Below the pieces are notes generated by a model. It saw only the letters and a list, made by a program, of their open reading frames with translations. It did no database searches and had not been told where the DNA came from. Made by a program: the position numbers and the translations under genes. Positions 9,240-18,842 of a stretch of DNA of 64,000 nt are shown here, piece by piece; the first letter of the stretch is position 1; every line of letters begins with the position of its first letter. The stretch is from Pseudomonas viridiflava. GTDB taxonomy: Bacteria > Pseudomonadota > Gammaproteobacteria > Pseudomonadales > Pseudomonadaceae. The stretch is from the NCBI RefSeq assembly GCF_900582625.1, contig NZ_UTIQ01000084.1, positions 372,001-436,000 of the forward strand, read 5' to 3'.

Positions 9240-9728
9240 ATGAAGATCGGCCTGATCTCCGACACCCACGGCTTGCTGCGCCCCGAAGCACTGGCCGCGC
9301 TTGAGGGCTGCGACCGTATCGTGCACGCCGGCGACATTGGCAAACCGGAGATCCTCGAAGCCCTGCGCGACCGCGCGCCGCTGACTGTGGTGCGCGGCAA
9401 TAACGACCAGGACGACACCTGGGCCAGCAGCGTACCGACCCATGCGGTGCTGCGCATTGATGGCATCGGCGTTTATGTGGTGCATGAAATGGCCGATGTG
9501 CCGGAACAACTGCCCGCCGGCATCGACGTGGTAGTGACCGGCCACTCCCACAAGCCGCTGCAAAAACAGCAGCACGGCGTGCTCTACATCAACCCGGGCA
9601 GCGCCGGACCGCGCCGGTTCAAGCTGCCCATCAGCGTTGGTTTTCTGCACATTGCCGACGGCCAAGTGACGGGCGAGTTGCTTGAGTTGGCGGTGGAGTT
9701 CGGCGCTACGGCTTCATCTGCTCGCTGA
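9240..9728 (+). CDS. YfcE-type metallophosphoesterase
   Basis: A 162-residue calcineurin-like phosphoesterase of the YfcE/MJ0936 branch, whose members show phosphodiesterase activity in vitro with unknown physiological substrates. All metal-binding blocks are present in order: SDTHG (7-11), HAGDIG, RGNND, GHSHKP and NPGSAG. It starts after TAGGAGGAAACGCCC, a very good ribosome site, and runs divergently from the pchP-like gene. Its last 23 bases overlap the convergent LysR gene. Confidence 0.9.
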   Translation: MKIGLISDTHGLLRPEALAALEGCDRIVHAGDIGKPEILEALRDRAPLTVVRGNNDQDDTWASSVPTHAVLRIDGIGVYVVHEMADVPEQLPAGIDVVVTGHSHKPLQKQQHGVLYINPGSAGPRRFKLPISVGFLHIADGQVTGELLELAVEFGATASSAR

Positions 9729-10593
9729 CGTAATCGAGAAAGCAGGTAATGCGCGAGGCCAGCGCGGTGTTGCGGTAGTACACCGCGTGAATGGGCTGGC
9801 GAACGTCGACGGTGTGCGCCTCAAGCACCTGCACCAGCCGCCCTTCGGCGCGGTCGTTGTGGGTCATGAAATCGGCCAGGCACACCAGCCCGACCCCTTC
9901 GATCGCCAACTGCCGCAACGTTTCGCCGCTGGACGCTTTGACCGTCGGCGTCGTCTGCCAATGCTGGCCCGAGGCATGGCTCAGCGGCCACTGGTTTAGC
10001 GTTTCCGGCTGGGTGAAGCCCAGCACGCTGCGCTCGCTCAGTTCTTTCACCGTCTGCGGCGCGCCCCATCGCTCGAGATAGCCGGGGCTGGCGAGCACCC
10101 GTAAGCGGTTACTGCCTAGCGGCCGAGCGTGCAGGGTCGAATCGCGCAACGGACCGATGCGAATGGCCACATCGGTGCGCTGTTCGATCAGGTCGATAAT
10201 TCGGTCGCTGCTGTGCAGCTCCAGTTCGATGTCTGGATAAAGCGCGCGAAAGCCAGGCACCAGCGGCACGATCACATGCAGCATGAACGGCGAGGCGGCG
10301 TTCACGCGCAAGCGCCCTGCCGGACGTTGGCGGCGCAACGCCATTTGTTCCTCGGCCTCCTCGACGCTGGCGACGATGCGCCGCGCTTGCTGCACAAACG
10401 CATGGCCCTCTTCGGTCAGCTCCAAGCGCCGCGTGGTGCGGTGCAACAGGGTGACGTCGAGTTTTTCTTCCAGGCGACTCAGCGCCCGGCTGACGCCTGA
10501 GGCGGTTTGTCCCAATTGCTCGGCGGCGGCGGTTATGGAACCGCTGTCGACCACCGAGGTGAAGGCAAGCAGTTCATCCAGCGTGGTTTTCAT
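9706..10593 (-). CDS. LysR-family transcriptional regulator
   Basis: A 295-residue LysR regulator. The winged helix-turn-helix is at about 1-60 (FTSVVDSGSITAAAEQLGQ then SRALSRLEEKLDVTLLHRTTR), followed by the periplasmic-binding-like effector domain. The start at 10593 places the helix at the normal position; an upstream in-frame start at 10644 would add 17 unlikely residues. The sequence is of the CrgA/PA-type group often paired with oxidoreductases, but no such partner lies beside it. The divergent neighbour is a chemoreceptor gene 239 bp away. Confidence 0.88.
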   Translation of the reverse strand: MKTTLDELLAFTSVVDSGSITAAAEQLGQTASGVSRALSRLEEKLDVTLLHRTTRRLELTEEGHAFVQQARRIVASVEEAEEQMALRRQRPAGRLRVNAASPFMLHVIVPLVPGFRALYPDIELELHSSDRIIDLIEQRTDVAIRIGPLRDSTLHARPLGSNRLRVLASPGYLERWGAPQTVKELSERSVLGFTQPETLNQWPLSHASGQHWQTTPTVKASSGETLRQLAIEGVGLVCLADFMTHNDRAEGRLVQVLEAHTVDVRQPIHAVYYRNTALASRITCFLDYVSEQMKP

Positions 10594-10832
10594 TGTTGCT
10601 CGATGCTCACAACTAAGCGGGCCAGCCCCGCGTTTCGCGCACAAGTGTGACGCACATGCAGTTTAGCGCCAGTGAGCCACACTGATTGCGTGGCCTGAGA
10701 GCCATCCGGGGCGTCGATGCAACGCGAGAACTGGTTCAAAAACAACAAGACCTCCAGGTTTCCTTTCCGACTTAACCGTAAGCCACGTCTTCATATGCCA
10801 ACGAAGACGCGCACAAAAGCACTGGAGTGTTT

Positions 10833-12740
10833 ATGAACGAATGGTTCGGCAACATCAGCGTCAACAAGAAACTGGGGCTCGGCTTCGGCCTGGTTCTGGC
10901 CCTTACCGTGATTCTCGCCGTGACGGGTTGGAACAGCCTGGGCGGCCTTATCAACCGCAGCATCTGGATGGGCGACATTGCCCAGCTCGACGCGGCGCTG
11001 ACCAAACTGCGCATCACCCGCCTGCAATACATGATCGCCAACGGCGACGAGACCATTGCGCAAACCGTGCAAACCACCCTCGAAGGCTTCGCCAAGCAGC
11101 AACAGAAACTGCTCGACACCTTCAAAAGCCCCGACGACCTCAAATTGCTCAACGAGCAGAAAGCGCAGATCGAGGCGTACCAGAAATCCCTTAACGCCAT
11201 GCGCGCCGGCTACATCGCTAACGGCGCCGCGCGTACCGAGATGGGCAGTAACGCCGAAGCGGCACTCAAGCTCCTCGACACCCTTAACGCCGACGCCGTG
11301 CAACGCGCCGACCTCGACACCTTTCAAACCATCACCCAGGCGCGCGAACAGCTGATTCTGGCGCGCTACGAAGTGCGCGGTTACACAGCCACGCCAAACG
11401 CCGACACCGAGCAGAAAGCCATCAAACAGCTGGACGCCGCCGTGGCCGGCCTGCAAAGCCTGCGCGGCCCGTTTGGTGAGACCCATGCCAGCGAGTTGCA
11501 ACAACTCGAAGGCCACCTGCAGAACTACCGCGCCGCCCTCGGCCGTTTCAAAGCCGCCACCGACGCCATTGCCCTGGCGCGCAAGGAAATGACCGACCAA
11601 GGCGCCGCGATCGTTTCCCTGAACGAAGGGCTGAACAAAATCCAGATCACCCACCGCGACGCCGAAAGCGCCCAGGCCCGTGAACTGCAACTGGGCGCCA
11701 CGCTGCTGGCGTTGTTGCTGGGTGTGCTGGCCGCCGTAGTCATCACCCGGCAGATTACCCGTCCGCTGGCGGAAACCCTGGCCGTGGTGCAGCGCATTGC
11801 CGACGGCGACCTTACGCAGAACCTGAACGTAACGCGCCGCGACGAACTGGGCGTGCTGCAACAAGGCATTCAGCGCATGGGCACCACCCTGCGCGACTTG
11901 ATTGGCCACATTCGCGATGGCGTCACGCAGATCGCCAGCGCCGCCGAAGAGCTGTCTGCCGTCACCGAGCAGACCAGCGCGGGCGTCAACAGCCAGAAAA
12001 TCGAAACCGACCAGGTGGCCACCGCCATGCATGAAATGTCGGCCACCGTGCAGGAAGTCGCGCGCAACGCCGAAGACGCATCTCAAGCTGCCAGCCTCGC
12101 CGACCAGGAAGCCCGCGAAGGCGACCGCGTGGTGGGCGAAGCCATCGCGCAGATCGAACGCCTGGCCGAGGAAGTGGCGCGCTCCACCGAAGCCATGCAC
12201 GTGCTGCAACAAGAGAGCGACAAGATCGGCAGCGTGATGGACGTGATCAAAGCCGTCGCCGACCAGACCAACCTGCTGGCCCTCAACGCCGCCATTGAAG
12301 CGGCGCGCGCCGGTGAAGCGGGCCGTGGGTTTGCCGTGGTGGCTGACGAAGTGCGCAGCCTGGCCCAGCGCACCCAGCAATCCACCGAAGAAATTGCCGG
12401 GCTGGTCGCTGGCCTGCAAAGCGGCTCGCAGCGGGTCGCCACCGTGATGAGCAACAGCCGCACGCTCACCGACAGCAGCGTGCTGCTCACCCGCAAAGCC
12501 GGCACCGCGCTGGAAAGCATCACCGCCACGGTGTCCAACATTCAGTCGATGAACCAGCAGATTGCGGCTGCCGCCGAGGAACAAAGCGCCGTGGCCGAAG
12601 AAATCAGCCGCAGCATTCTGAACGTGCGCGACGTGTCAGAGCAGACCGCCGCCGCAAGCGATGAGACCGCAGCGTCCAGCGTAGAGCTGGCGCGGTTGGG
12701 CGGACAGTTGCAGCAGTTGGTGAGTCATTTCCGGGTTTAA
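10833..12740 (+). CDS. Methyl-accepting chemotaxis protein with a long (HBM-type) ligand domain
   Basis: A 635-residue transmembrane chemoreceptor. TM1 is at about 14-31, the periplasmic sensor at about 35-285, TM2 at 287-307, a HAMP domain at 308-360, then the cytoplasmic signalling coiled coil. The conserved hairpin tip [20 protein letters not shown] lies near 475-495. The sensor is all-helical and about 250 residues long, twice a four-helix bundle. That fits the helical bimodular (HBM) class exemplified by McpS of P. putida, which senses organic acids. The start follows GGAG at ideal spacing. The ligand is unknown and no metabolic genes are adjacent. Confidence 0.92.
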   Translation: MNEWFGNISVNKKLGLGFGLVLALTVILAVTGWNSLGGLINRSIWMGDIAQLDAALTKLRITRLQYMIANGDETIAQTVQTTLEGFAKQQQKLLDTFKSPDDLKLLNEQKAQIEAYQKSLNAMRAGYIANGAARTEMGSNAEAALKLLDTLNADAVQRADLDTFQTITQAREQLILARYEVRGYTATPNADTEQKAIKQLDAAVAGLQSLRGPFGETHASELQQLEGHLQNYRAALGRFKAATDAIALARKEMTDQGAAIVSLNEGLNKIQITHRDAESAQARELQLGATLLALLLGVLAAVVITRQITRPLAETLAVVQRIADGDLTQNLNVTRRDELGVLQQGIQRMGTTLRDLIGHIRDGVTQIASAAEELSAVTEQTSAGVNSQKIETDQVATAMHEMSATVQEVARNAEDASQAASLADQEAREGDRVVGEAIAQIERLAEEVARSTEAMHVLQQESDKIGSVMDVIKAVADQTNLLALNAAIEAARAGEAGRGFAVVADEVRSLAQRTQQSTEEIAGLVAGLQSGSQRVATVMSNSRTLTDSSVLLTRKAGTALESITATVSNIQSMNQQIAAAAEEQSAVAEEISRSILNVRDVSEQTAAASDETAASSVELARLGGQLQQLVSHFRV

Positions 12741-12761
12741 GCAGTCACACCGGCCTCGCCC

Positions 12762-12824
12762 GTAGGAGCCAGCTTGCTGGCGAAGCTTTTCGTTTGCAGG
12801 GTTCGCCAGCAAGCTGGCTCCTAC
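12762..12824. repeat. REP pair, CCAGC subtype
   Basis: A 23-bp perfect inverted repeat (12762-12784 and 12802-12824) of GTAGGAGCCAGCTTGCTGG plus CGAA. Each unit contains its own CCAGC-TTG-CTGG stem. Confidence 0.85.
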
Positions 12825-12827
12825 AAC

Positions 12828-12891
12828 AGCGTCGCCCAATAAAAAACCGCCACACCCTTGCGGCAGTGGCGGTTTTTTATTGGGCGACGCT
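12828..12891. terminator. Bidirectional terminator with 26-bp perfect arms
   Basis: The left arm 12828-12853 and right arm 12866-12891 are perfectly complementary and separated by a 12-base loop. The core stem CCGCCAC/GTGGCGG is bordered by A6 on one side and T6 on the other. It therefore ends both the chemoreceptor transcript and the convergent trpBA transcript, whose stop codon is only 4 bases away. Confidence 0.9.
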
Positions 12892-12895
12892 GCGC

Positions 12896-14955
<2,060 letters not shown>

Positions 14956-14957
14956 TC

Positions 14958-14963
14958 ACTCTA
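14958..14963 (-). promoter_or_regulatory. Candidate -10 box of trpBA
   Basis: On the minus strand this reads TAGAGT, about 39 bases before the trpB start codon. No good -35 is present at 17 bases, as expected of an activator-dependent promoter. Confidence 0.35.
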
Positions 14964-14986
14964 GGCGCGACGTCCGCCGGAATAAA

Positions 14987-15024
14987 GCGATAAGATCGCC
15001 ACCATCTGTTAGAAAAACTCACAG
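14987..15024. promoter_or_regulatory. Candidate TrpI operator pair between trpBA and trpI
   Basis: Two adjacent palindromes. CTGTTAGAAAAACTCACAG (15006-15024) has the symmetric LysR pattern CTGT-N11-ACAG. GCGATAAGATCGC (14987-14999) lies between it and trpBA. With a trpBA start near 14951 they would sit at about -55 to -73 and -36 to -48. That mirrors the strong and weak TrpI sites described in Pseudomonas. The outer one also overlaps the trpI start region, which would allow autorepression. Confidence 0.6.
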
Positions 15025-15035
15025 GTTAAACCGCT

Positions 15036-15920
15036 ATGGCTCGCGATCTTCCTCCCCTCAATGCCCTGCGCGCGTTTGAAGCAGTGGCGCGCCTGCAGAG
15101 CCTAAGCAAAGCGGCGAACGAGCTTAATGTGACCCATGGCGCCGTAAGCCGGCAGATTAAGGTGCTGGAAGAGGACCTGGGCGTGGCGCTGTTCAGCAAA
15201 GACGGACGCGGCTTAAAACTCACAGATGCCGGCAGTCGTTTGCGTGACGCCAGCGCGGATGCCTTCGACCGCTTGCGTAGCGCCTGCGCCGAGCTGAAAC
15301 AACAAACCGCCGACGCGCCGTTCGTGCTGGCCTGCCCGGGCAGCCTGTTGGCGCGCTGGTTTATTCCGCGCCTGGACCGGCTCAACCGCGAGCTGCCGCA
15401 GTTGCGCTTGCAGTTGTCGGCCAGCGATGGCGACCTGGACCCGCGCCGGGCCGGCATCGACGCCACGCTGTGGTTTGCCGAACCGCCGTGGCCGGCGGAT
15501 ATGCAGGTGTTTGAGCTGGCGGCCGAGCGCATCGGGCCCGTGCTGAGCCCACGCTACGCAGGCTTTGCTCTTCTCAATGAAGCCACGCCAAGCGCGGTCA
15601 CGGGCGAAGCCCTGCTGCATACCACCTCACGTCCGCAGGCGTGGCCGCAGTGGGCAAACAGTCAGAATATCGAGCGCGCGAAACTACAGCTCGGGCAAGG
15701 CTTTGAGCATTTGTATTACTTGTTGGAGGCGGCGGTTGCGGGATTAGGCGTGGCGATTGCGCCACAGCAACTGGTCGCCGATGAGCTGGCGGCGGGGCGG
15801 CTGGTCGCGCCCTGGGGCTTTGTTGAAACCACCGCAAAGCTGGCGCTCTGGGTGCCGGCGCGCACGCCGTCGGCGCGGGCCGCCGAGTTGGCGCAGTGGC
15901 TGGCGCGCCAACTCGGCTAG
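15036..15920 (+). CDS. trpI: LysR-family activator of trpBA
   Basis: A 294-residue LysR protein divergent from trpBA with 116 bp between. The helix-turn-helix lies at about 5-60 ([20 protein letters not shown], then [19 protein letters not shown]), followed by a co-inducer domain. Both the arrangement and the sequence type match TrpI, which responds to indoleglycerol phosphate. The gene name rests on that location plus the operator-like palindromes. Only 13 bp separate its end from the convergent DUF883 gene. Confidence 0.92.
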   Translation: MARDLPPLNALRAFEAVARLQSLSKAANELNVTHGAVSRQIKVLEEDLGVALFSKDGRGLKLTDAGSRLRDASADAFDRLRSACAELKQQTADAPFVLACPGSLLARWFIPRLDRLNRELPQLRLQLSASDGDLDPRRAGIDATLWFAEPPWPADMQVFELAAERIGPVLSPRYAGFALLNEATPSAVTGEALLHTTSRPQAWPQWANSQNIERAKLQLGQGFEHLYYLLEAAVAGLGVAIAPQQLVADELAAGRLVAPWGFVETTAKLALWVPARTPSARAAELAQWLARQLG

Positions 15921-15933
15921 TGTCGCCGGATGA

Positions 15934-16257
15934 TCAATCGTTGTTGCGGAAGATCAGGTAGCCGGCCAATGCCACCACGCCCAGCGCCAGGCTGGCAGAG
16001 GCAACCGGGTGCTCGCGGGTGTAGTCACGGGCAGCCACGCCGGTCTGGTAGGTTTTTTCCTTCACGTCGGCGTAGGTGTCGCTGAGCAGGTCGCGGGAAT
16101 GGCCGAGCACACGCTCAGCGCTGGTACGCAGGCTTTTCAGCGATTTCTGCGATTCGTCACTTACTTCGCTCTTTAAGCTGTCGAGGCTGGAGATCAGGTG
16201 CTCGATTTCCGTTTCGATGCTGTGCAGCGATTTATTGCGGGATGCAAAAATAGCCAT
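15934..16257 (-). CDS. DUF883 family protein (ElaB/YqjD-like)
   Basis: A 107-residue protein with a long amphipathic helical part (residues 10-80, rich in Glu, Ser and Lys) and one C-terminal membrane segment (about 86-103, VASASLALGVVALAGYLIF). This is the pattern of ElaB/YgaM/YqjD proteins, tail-anchored inner-membrane proteins that bind ribosomes in stationary-phase E. coli. The cytoplasmic helix would be a coiled coil. The start follows GATAGGAGTTACGGACC. A weak AlgU-like promoter faces this gene from the dodecin control region. Confidence 0.85.
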   Translation of the reverse strand: MAIFASRNKSLHSIETEIEHLISSLDSLKSEVSDESQKSLKSLRTSAERVLGHSRDLLSDTYADVKEKTYQTGVAARDYTREHPVASASLALGVVALAGYLIFRNND

Positions 16258-16294
16258 GGTCCGTAACTCCTATCGATTAAGTAGCTCGTAGGGG

Positions 16295-16321
16295 TGTGAC
16301 TGCGACCGTGTTGGAAAGTGC
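16295..16321 (-). promoter_or_regulatory. Weak candidate AlgU promoter of the DUF883 gene
   Basis: The minus strand has GCACTT, a 16-base spacer and TCACA. The -35 matches 5/6 and the -10 only 3/5. It is interesting mainly because a better AlgU-like site faces the other way 10 bases away. Confidence 0.3.
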
Positions 16322-16330
16322 AGCTAATCT

Positions 16331-16358
16331 GAACTTATCAAGCGCTAGGCGGGACTGA
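16331..16358 (+). promoter_or_regulatory. Candidate AlgU promoter of the dodecin gene
   Basis: GAACTT (16331-16336), a 17-base spacer, ACTGA (16354-16358). The -35 is exact and the -10 matches TCTGA at 4/5. The start codon is 38 bases downstream. Confidence 0.55.
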
Positions 16359-16395
16359 ATCTGTACAAGCGTTTCCACAAGAAGAGGACTTCAGC

Positions 16396-16611
16396 ATGTC
16401 GGATCATCACACCTACAAACTGCTCGATATCGTCGGTTCGTCGCCTACCAGCATTGAAGATGCGATTCAAAGTGCACTCGCCGAAACCGCGAAAACCGTG
16501 CGCAATATGGAGTGGTTCGAAGTGGCCGAAACCCGCGGTCACATTGTTGACGGAAAAGTGGGCCACTATCAGGTGACCTTGAAAGTTGGCTTCCGCATCG
16601 ACGCGAGCTGA
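16396..16611 (+). CDS. Dodecin family flavin-binding protein
   Basis: A 71-residue protein matching dodecins throughout. Dodecins form hollow dodecamers that bind flavins in stacked pairs and buffer free flavin. The region TVRNMEWFEVAETRGHIVDG holds the tryptophan (Trp38) that sandwiches the isoalloxazine ring. The C-terminal strand YQVTLKVGFRI is also typical. The start follows AGAGGACTTCAGC. Preceded by an AlgU-like promoter, so probably stress-induced. Confidence 0.93.
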   Translation: MSDHHTYKLLDIVGSSPTSIEDAIQSALAETAKTVRNMEWFEVAETRGHIVDGKVGHYQVTLKVGFRIDAS

Positions 16612-16762
16612 TTGACCTGTTAACGCACGGCGGCTCGTGGCCGCCTGCACCCACCGTGGCCCGCCCGGTGTCTGTTTTGACGGCTCAGGTCGTCAATTTT
16701 GCTGCTCGAGGTTAGGCGCGGTGTTCGAGCATTTGTTGTTACCAACGAGGGAGCGTTACCCC

Positions 16763-16987
16763 ATGAAAAAAGTGATGTTGGCCGTTGGCCTGTTAGTGAT
16801 GACCGGCTCGGCCTTTGCGGCGGCGAAACCCTGCGAAGAGCTGAAATCGGAAATTGACGCGAAAATCCAAGCCAAGGGCGCCACGTCCTACAGCCTGGAA
16901 ATTGTTGAGAAAGGCAGCGCCGGCGACAAGCAAGTGGTTGGCAGCTGCGAAGCAGGTAGCAAAGAGATCGTCTACCAACGCAATTGA
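16763..16987 (+). CDS. DUF1161 family small exported protein
   Basis: A 74-residue protein with a signal peptide (1-19, MKKVMLAVGLLVMTGSAFA) and a 55-residue mature part. The mature part has two cysteines (in KPCEELK and GSCEAGSK) that probably form a disulfide. The pattern CEELKSEIDAKIQAKG is characteristic of DUF1161, a periplasmic family common in pseudomonads and of unknown function. The ATG at 16763 is preferred over longer frames because it follows GAGGGAG and starts the signal peptide. A terminator follows directly. It lies beside dodecin and trpI, a neighbourhood also seen in other Pseudomonas genomes. Confidence 0.87.
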   Translation: MKKVMLAVGLLVMTGSAFAAAKPCEELKSEIDAKIQAKGATSYSLEIVEKGSAGDKQVVGSCEAGSKEIVYQRN

Positions 16988-17005
16988 TCGCCTCGGTAGT
17001 CCCTT

Positions 17006-17036
17006 AAAAACCGGCGCTCTGGCGCCGGTTTTTTTT
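17006..17036 (+). terminator. Rho-independent terminator after the DUF1161 gene
   Basis: AAAAACCGGCGC, a short loop, GCGCCGGTTTTTTTT. A strong stem followed by eight T residues, 19 bases after the stop codon. Confidence 0.9.
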
Positions 17037-17238
17037 ATGGGCGTGCGAGCGGCTGCGCGTCGGCATTGCTGCGTTGAAACGCCGTTTTGAATTGCACCGC
17101 TATGGCAAAAACGGGGTACTCGTTTGCCCGAGGGGTTGTAGAGCAGTACATTAAGCCCCACTTAAACAGTCGGGTATTACTGATTTCCCTCTCTCAGATT
17201 TCCGGCTCCGGCTTGAAAATCGCCCTCGGAGTGCATGT

Positions 17239-18234
17239 ATGAAGACCATTTCCGACATCAAAATTTCCGTTCTCGACCTCGCGCCTATCCGCGCCGACGG
17301 CGGTCCCGAGCAGGCTTTGCGCAATTCCTTGGCCCTCGCCCAACACGCAGAAAAACTGGGCTTCACCCGTTTCTGGGTGGCTGAACACCACAACATGGAT
17401 GGCATCGCCAGTTCGGCGACGTCGGTTCTGATTGGCTACCTCGCCGCCGGCACCAGCTCCATACGCCTGGGCGCCGGCGGCGTGATGCTGCCGAACCATG
17501 CGCCGCTGGTGATCGCCGAACAATTCGGCACGCTGGCGACCCTGTATCCCGGCCGCATCGATCTGGGCCTTGGCCGCGCGCCCGGCGCCGACCAATACAC
17601 CGCGCACGCCTTGCGCCGGGAGCGCTCGGGCAGCGCCGATGATTTCCCCGAAGACCTCACCGAGCTGCAAACCTACCTCGGCCCGCTGCAACGCAATCAA
17701 CGCGTGATCGCCATGCCCGGCGCCGGCACCGAAGTGCCGATCTGGCTGCTCGGTTCCAGCCTGTTCAGCGCGCAGTTGGCCGGTCAACGCGGCTTGCCGT
17801 ATGCCTTCGCCTCGCACTTTGCGCCGCGCATGATGCACGAGGCGATTCGCGTGTACCGCAATCACTTCAAGCCCTCGGCGGTGCTCGACAAGCCCTACGT
17901 CATGCTCGGCGTACCGCTGCTGGCAGCCGACACTGACGAGCAAGCGCAATACCTGGCCACCAGCGCCTATCAACGGATTCTCGCCCTGTTGCGCGGCCAG
18001 AGCCTGGTGCAAAAGCCGCCGGTGCAGAGCATGGAAGGCCTGTGGTTGCCCCATGAACGCCAGGCAGTTGGTGAGTTTTTTGGTCTGGCGATGGTGGGCG
18101 GCCCGGAAACGATCCGCAGCCACGTCAACCAGTTGCTGGAACAGACCGACGCCGACGAGCTGATTTTCACCAGCGACATGTACGACTTCGTCGACCGCCT
18201 GCACTCCTACGAAGTGCTGGCCAGCCTGCGCTAA
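17239..18234 (+). CDS. Luciferase-like (LLM class) flavin-dependent oxidoreductase
   Basis: A 331-residue bacterial-luciferase-like TIM barrel of the MsnO8/YhbW branch. Early blocks [23 protein letters not shown] (about 52-60) and [15 protein letters not shown] (about 76-90) are diagnostic. [17 protein letters not shown] (about 112-128) lines the flavin site. Such enzymes take FMNH2 or F420-like cofactors; substrates of this branch are mostly unknown. It lies 88 bp ahead of the osmC-like gene, which has its own promoter candidate. Confidence 0.87.
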   Translation: MKTISDIKISVLDLAPIRADGGPEQALRNSLALAQHAEKLGFTRFWVAEHHNMDGIASSATSVLIGYLAAGTSSIRLGAGGVMLPNHAPLVIAEQFGTLATLYPGRIDLGLGRAPGADQYTAHALRRERSGSADDFPEDLTELQTYLGPLQRNQRVIAMPGAGTEVPIWLLGSSLFSAQLAGQRGLPYAFASHFAPRMMHEAIRVYRNHFKPSAVLDKPYVMLGVPLLAADTDEQAQYLATSAYQRILALLRGQSLVQKPPVQSMEGLWLPHERQAVGEFFGLAMVGGPETIRSHVNQLLEQTDADELIFTSDMYDFVDRLHSYEVLASLR

Positions 18235-18265
18235 GCCGAACGGCGACGCCTGGCCAAAAAAATAC

Positions 18266-18292
18266 GAACGACTGCCGCTTCGCCGCCTCTGA
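18266..18292 (+). promoter_or_regulatory. Candidate AlgU promoter of the osmC-like gene
   Basis: GAACGA, a 16-base spacer, TCTGA. The -10 is exact and the -35 matches GAACTT at 4/6. The start codon lies 31 bases downstream. OsmC-type genes belong to the AlgU regulon in P. aeruginosa. Confidence 0.42.
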
Positions 18293-18322
18293 AACCTATA
18301 CCCACAGGTAAGGAGAACGACG

Positions 18323-18748
18323 ATGAAAAAGACAGCATCTGCTCACTGGCAAGGCGGCATCAAAGACGGCAAAGGCACCATCTCCACACAAAGCGGCGTG
18401 TTGAAACAAAGCCCCTACGGCTTCAACACCCGCTTTGAAGATGGCCCGGGCACCAACCCGGAAGAACTGATCGGCGCCGCCCATGCCGGCTGTTTCTCCA
18501 TGGCCTTGTCCAAAGAACTCGGTGAAGCCGGCATGACCGCCGAAAGCATCGACACCCACGCTGAAGTGACCCTCGACAAAGTCGACGGCGGCTTCGCCAT
18601 CACCGCCGTACACCTGAAACTCAGCGCCAAGATTCCGGGCGCCGACCGTGACGCCTTCGAGAAAGCCGTGGAAACCGCGAAGACCGGTTGCCCGGTATCG
18701 AAAGTGCTGAACGCGGAAATTACGCTGGAAGCGACGCTGGAAAACTGA
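18323..18748 (+). CDS. osmC: OsmC family peroxiredoxin
   Basis: A 141-residue OsmC protein. OsmC dimers reduce organic hydroperoxides with two cysteines per active site. Both are present: Cys57 in AAHAGCFSMAL and Cys123 in TGCPVSKVLN. The catalytic Arg37 is in NTRFED. Length and the N-terminal WQGGIKDGKG favour OsmC over Ohr. The start follows AAGGAGAACGACG. The gene name is likely but paralogues exist in pseudomonads. Confidence 0.9.
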   Translation: MKKTASAHWQGGIKDGKGTISTQSGVLKQSPYGFNTRFEDGPGTNPEELIGAAHAGCFSMALSKELGEAGMTAESIDTHAEVTLDKVDGGFAITAVHLKLSAKIPGADRDAFEKAVETAKTGCPVSKVLNAEITLEATLEN

Positions 18749-18755
18749 AAAAAGC

Positions 18756-18831
18756 TCGCGGCTGAAGCCGCTCCCACAGAGTACGGCTGTACCTGTGGGA
18801 GCGGCTGGGCGGCATTCCGATCAGCCGCGAT
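18756..18831. repeat. REP pair, GCGGC subtype, with a 14-bp insertion in one unit
   Basis: The left unit is TCGCGGCTGAAGCCGCTCCCACA reading towards the centre. The right unit starts TGTGGGAGCGGCT and ends TCAGCCGCGA, but 14 bases (GGGCGGCATTCCGA) split it. Confidence 0.7.
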
Positions 18832-18842
18832 TCCTGCTAACA

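Noticed and set aside
9054..9665. Upstream extension of the pchP-like frame
   Set aside because: The signal peptide and the GGAGG site fix the start at 9053; the extension overlaps the divergent phosphoesterase gene.
10640..10655. CACAAGTGTG and TGTGACGCACA palindromes before the LysR gene
   Set aside because: Short, overlapping and without the T-N11-A pattern; could be chance.
10791..12584. 597-codon open frame antisense to the chemoreceptor gene
   Set aside because: Composition artefact opposite a clear coding sequence; no recognisable motif.
16629..16645. GGCGGC/GCCGCC hairpin after the dodecin gene
   Set aside because: No T-tract follows, so a terminator call is not supported.
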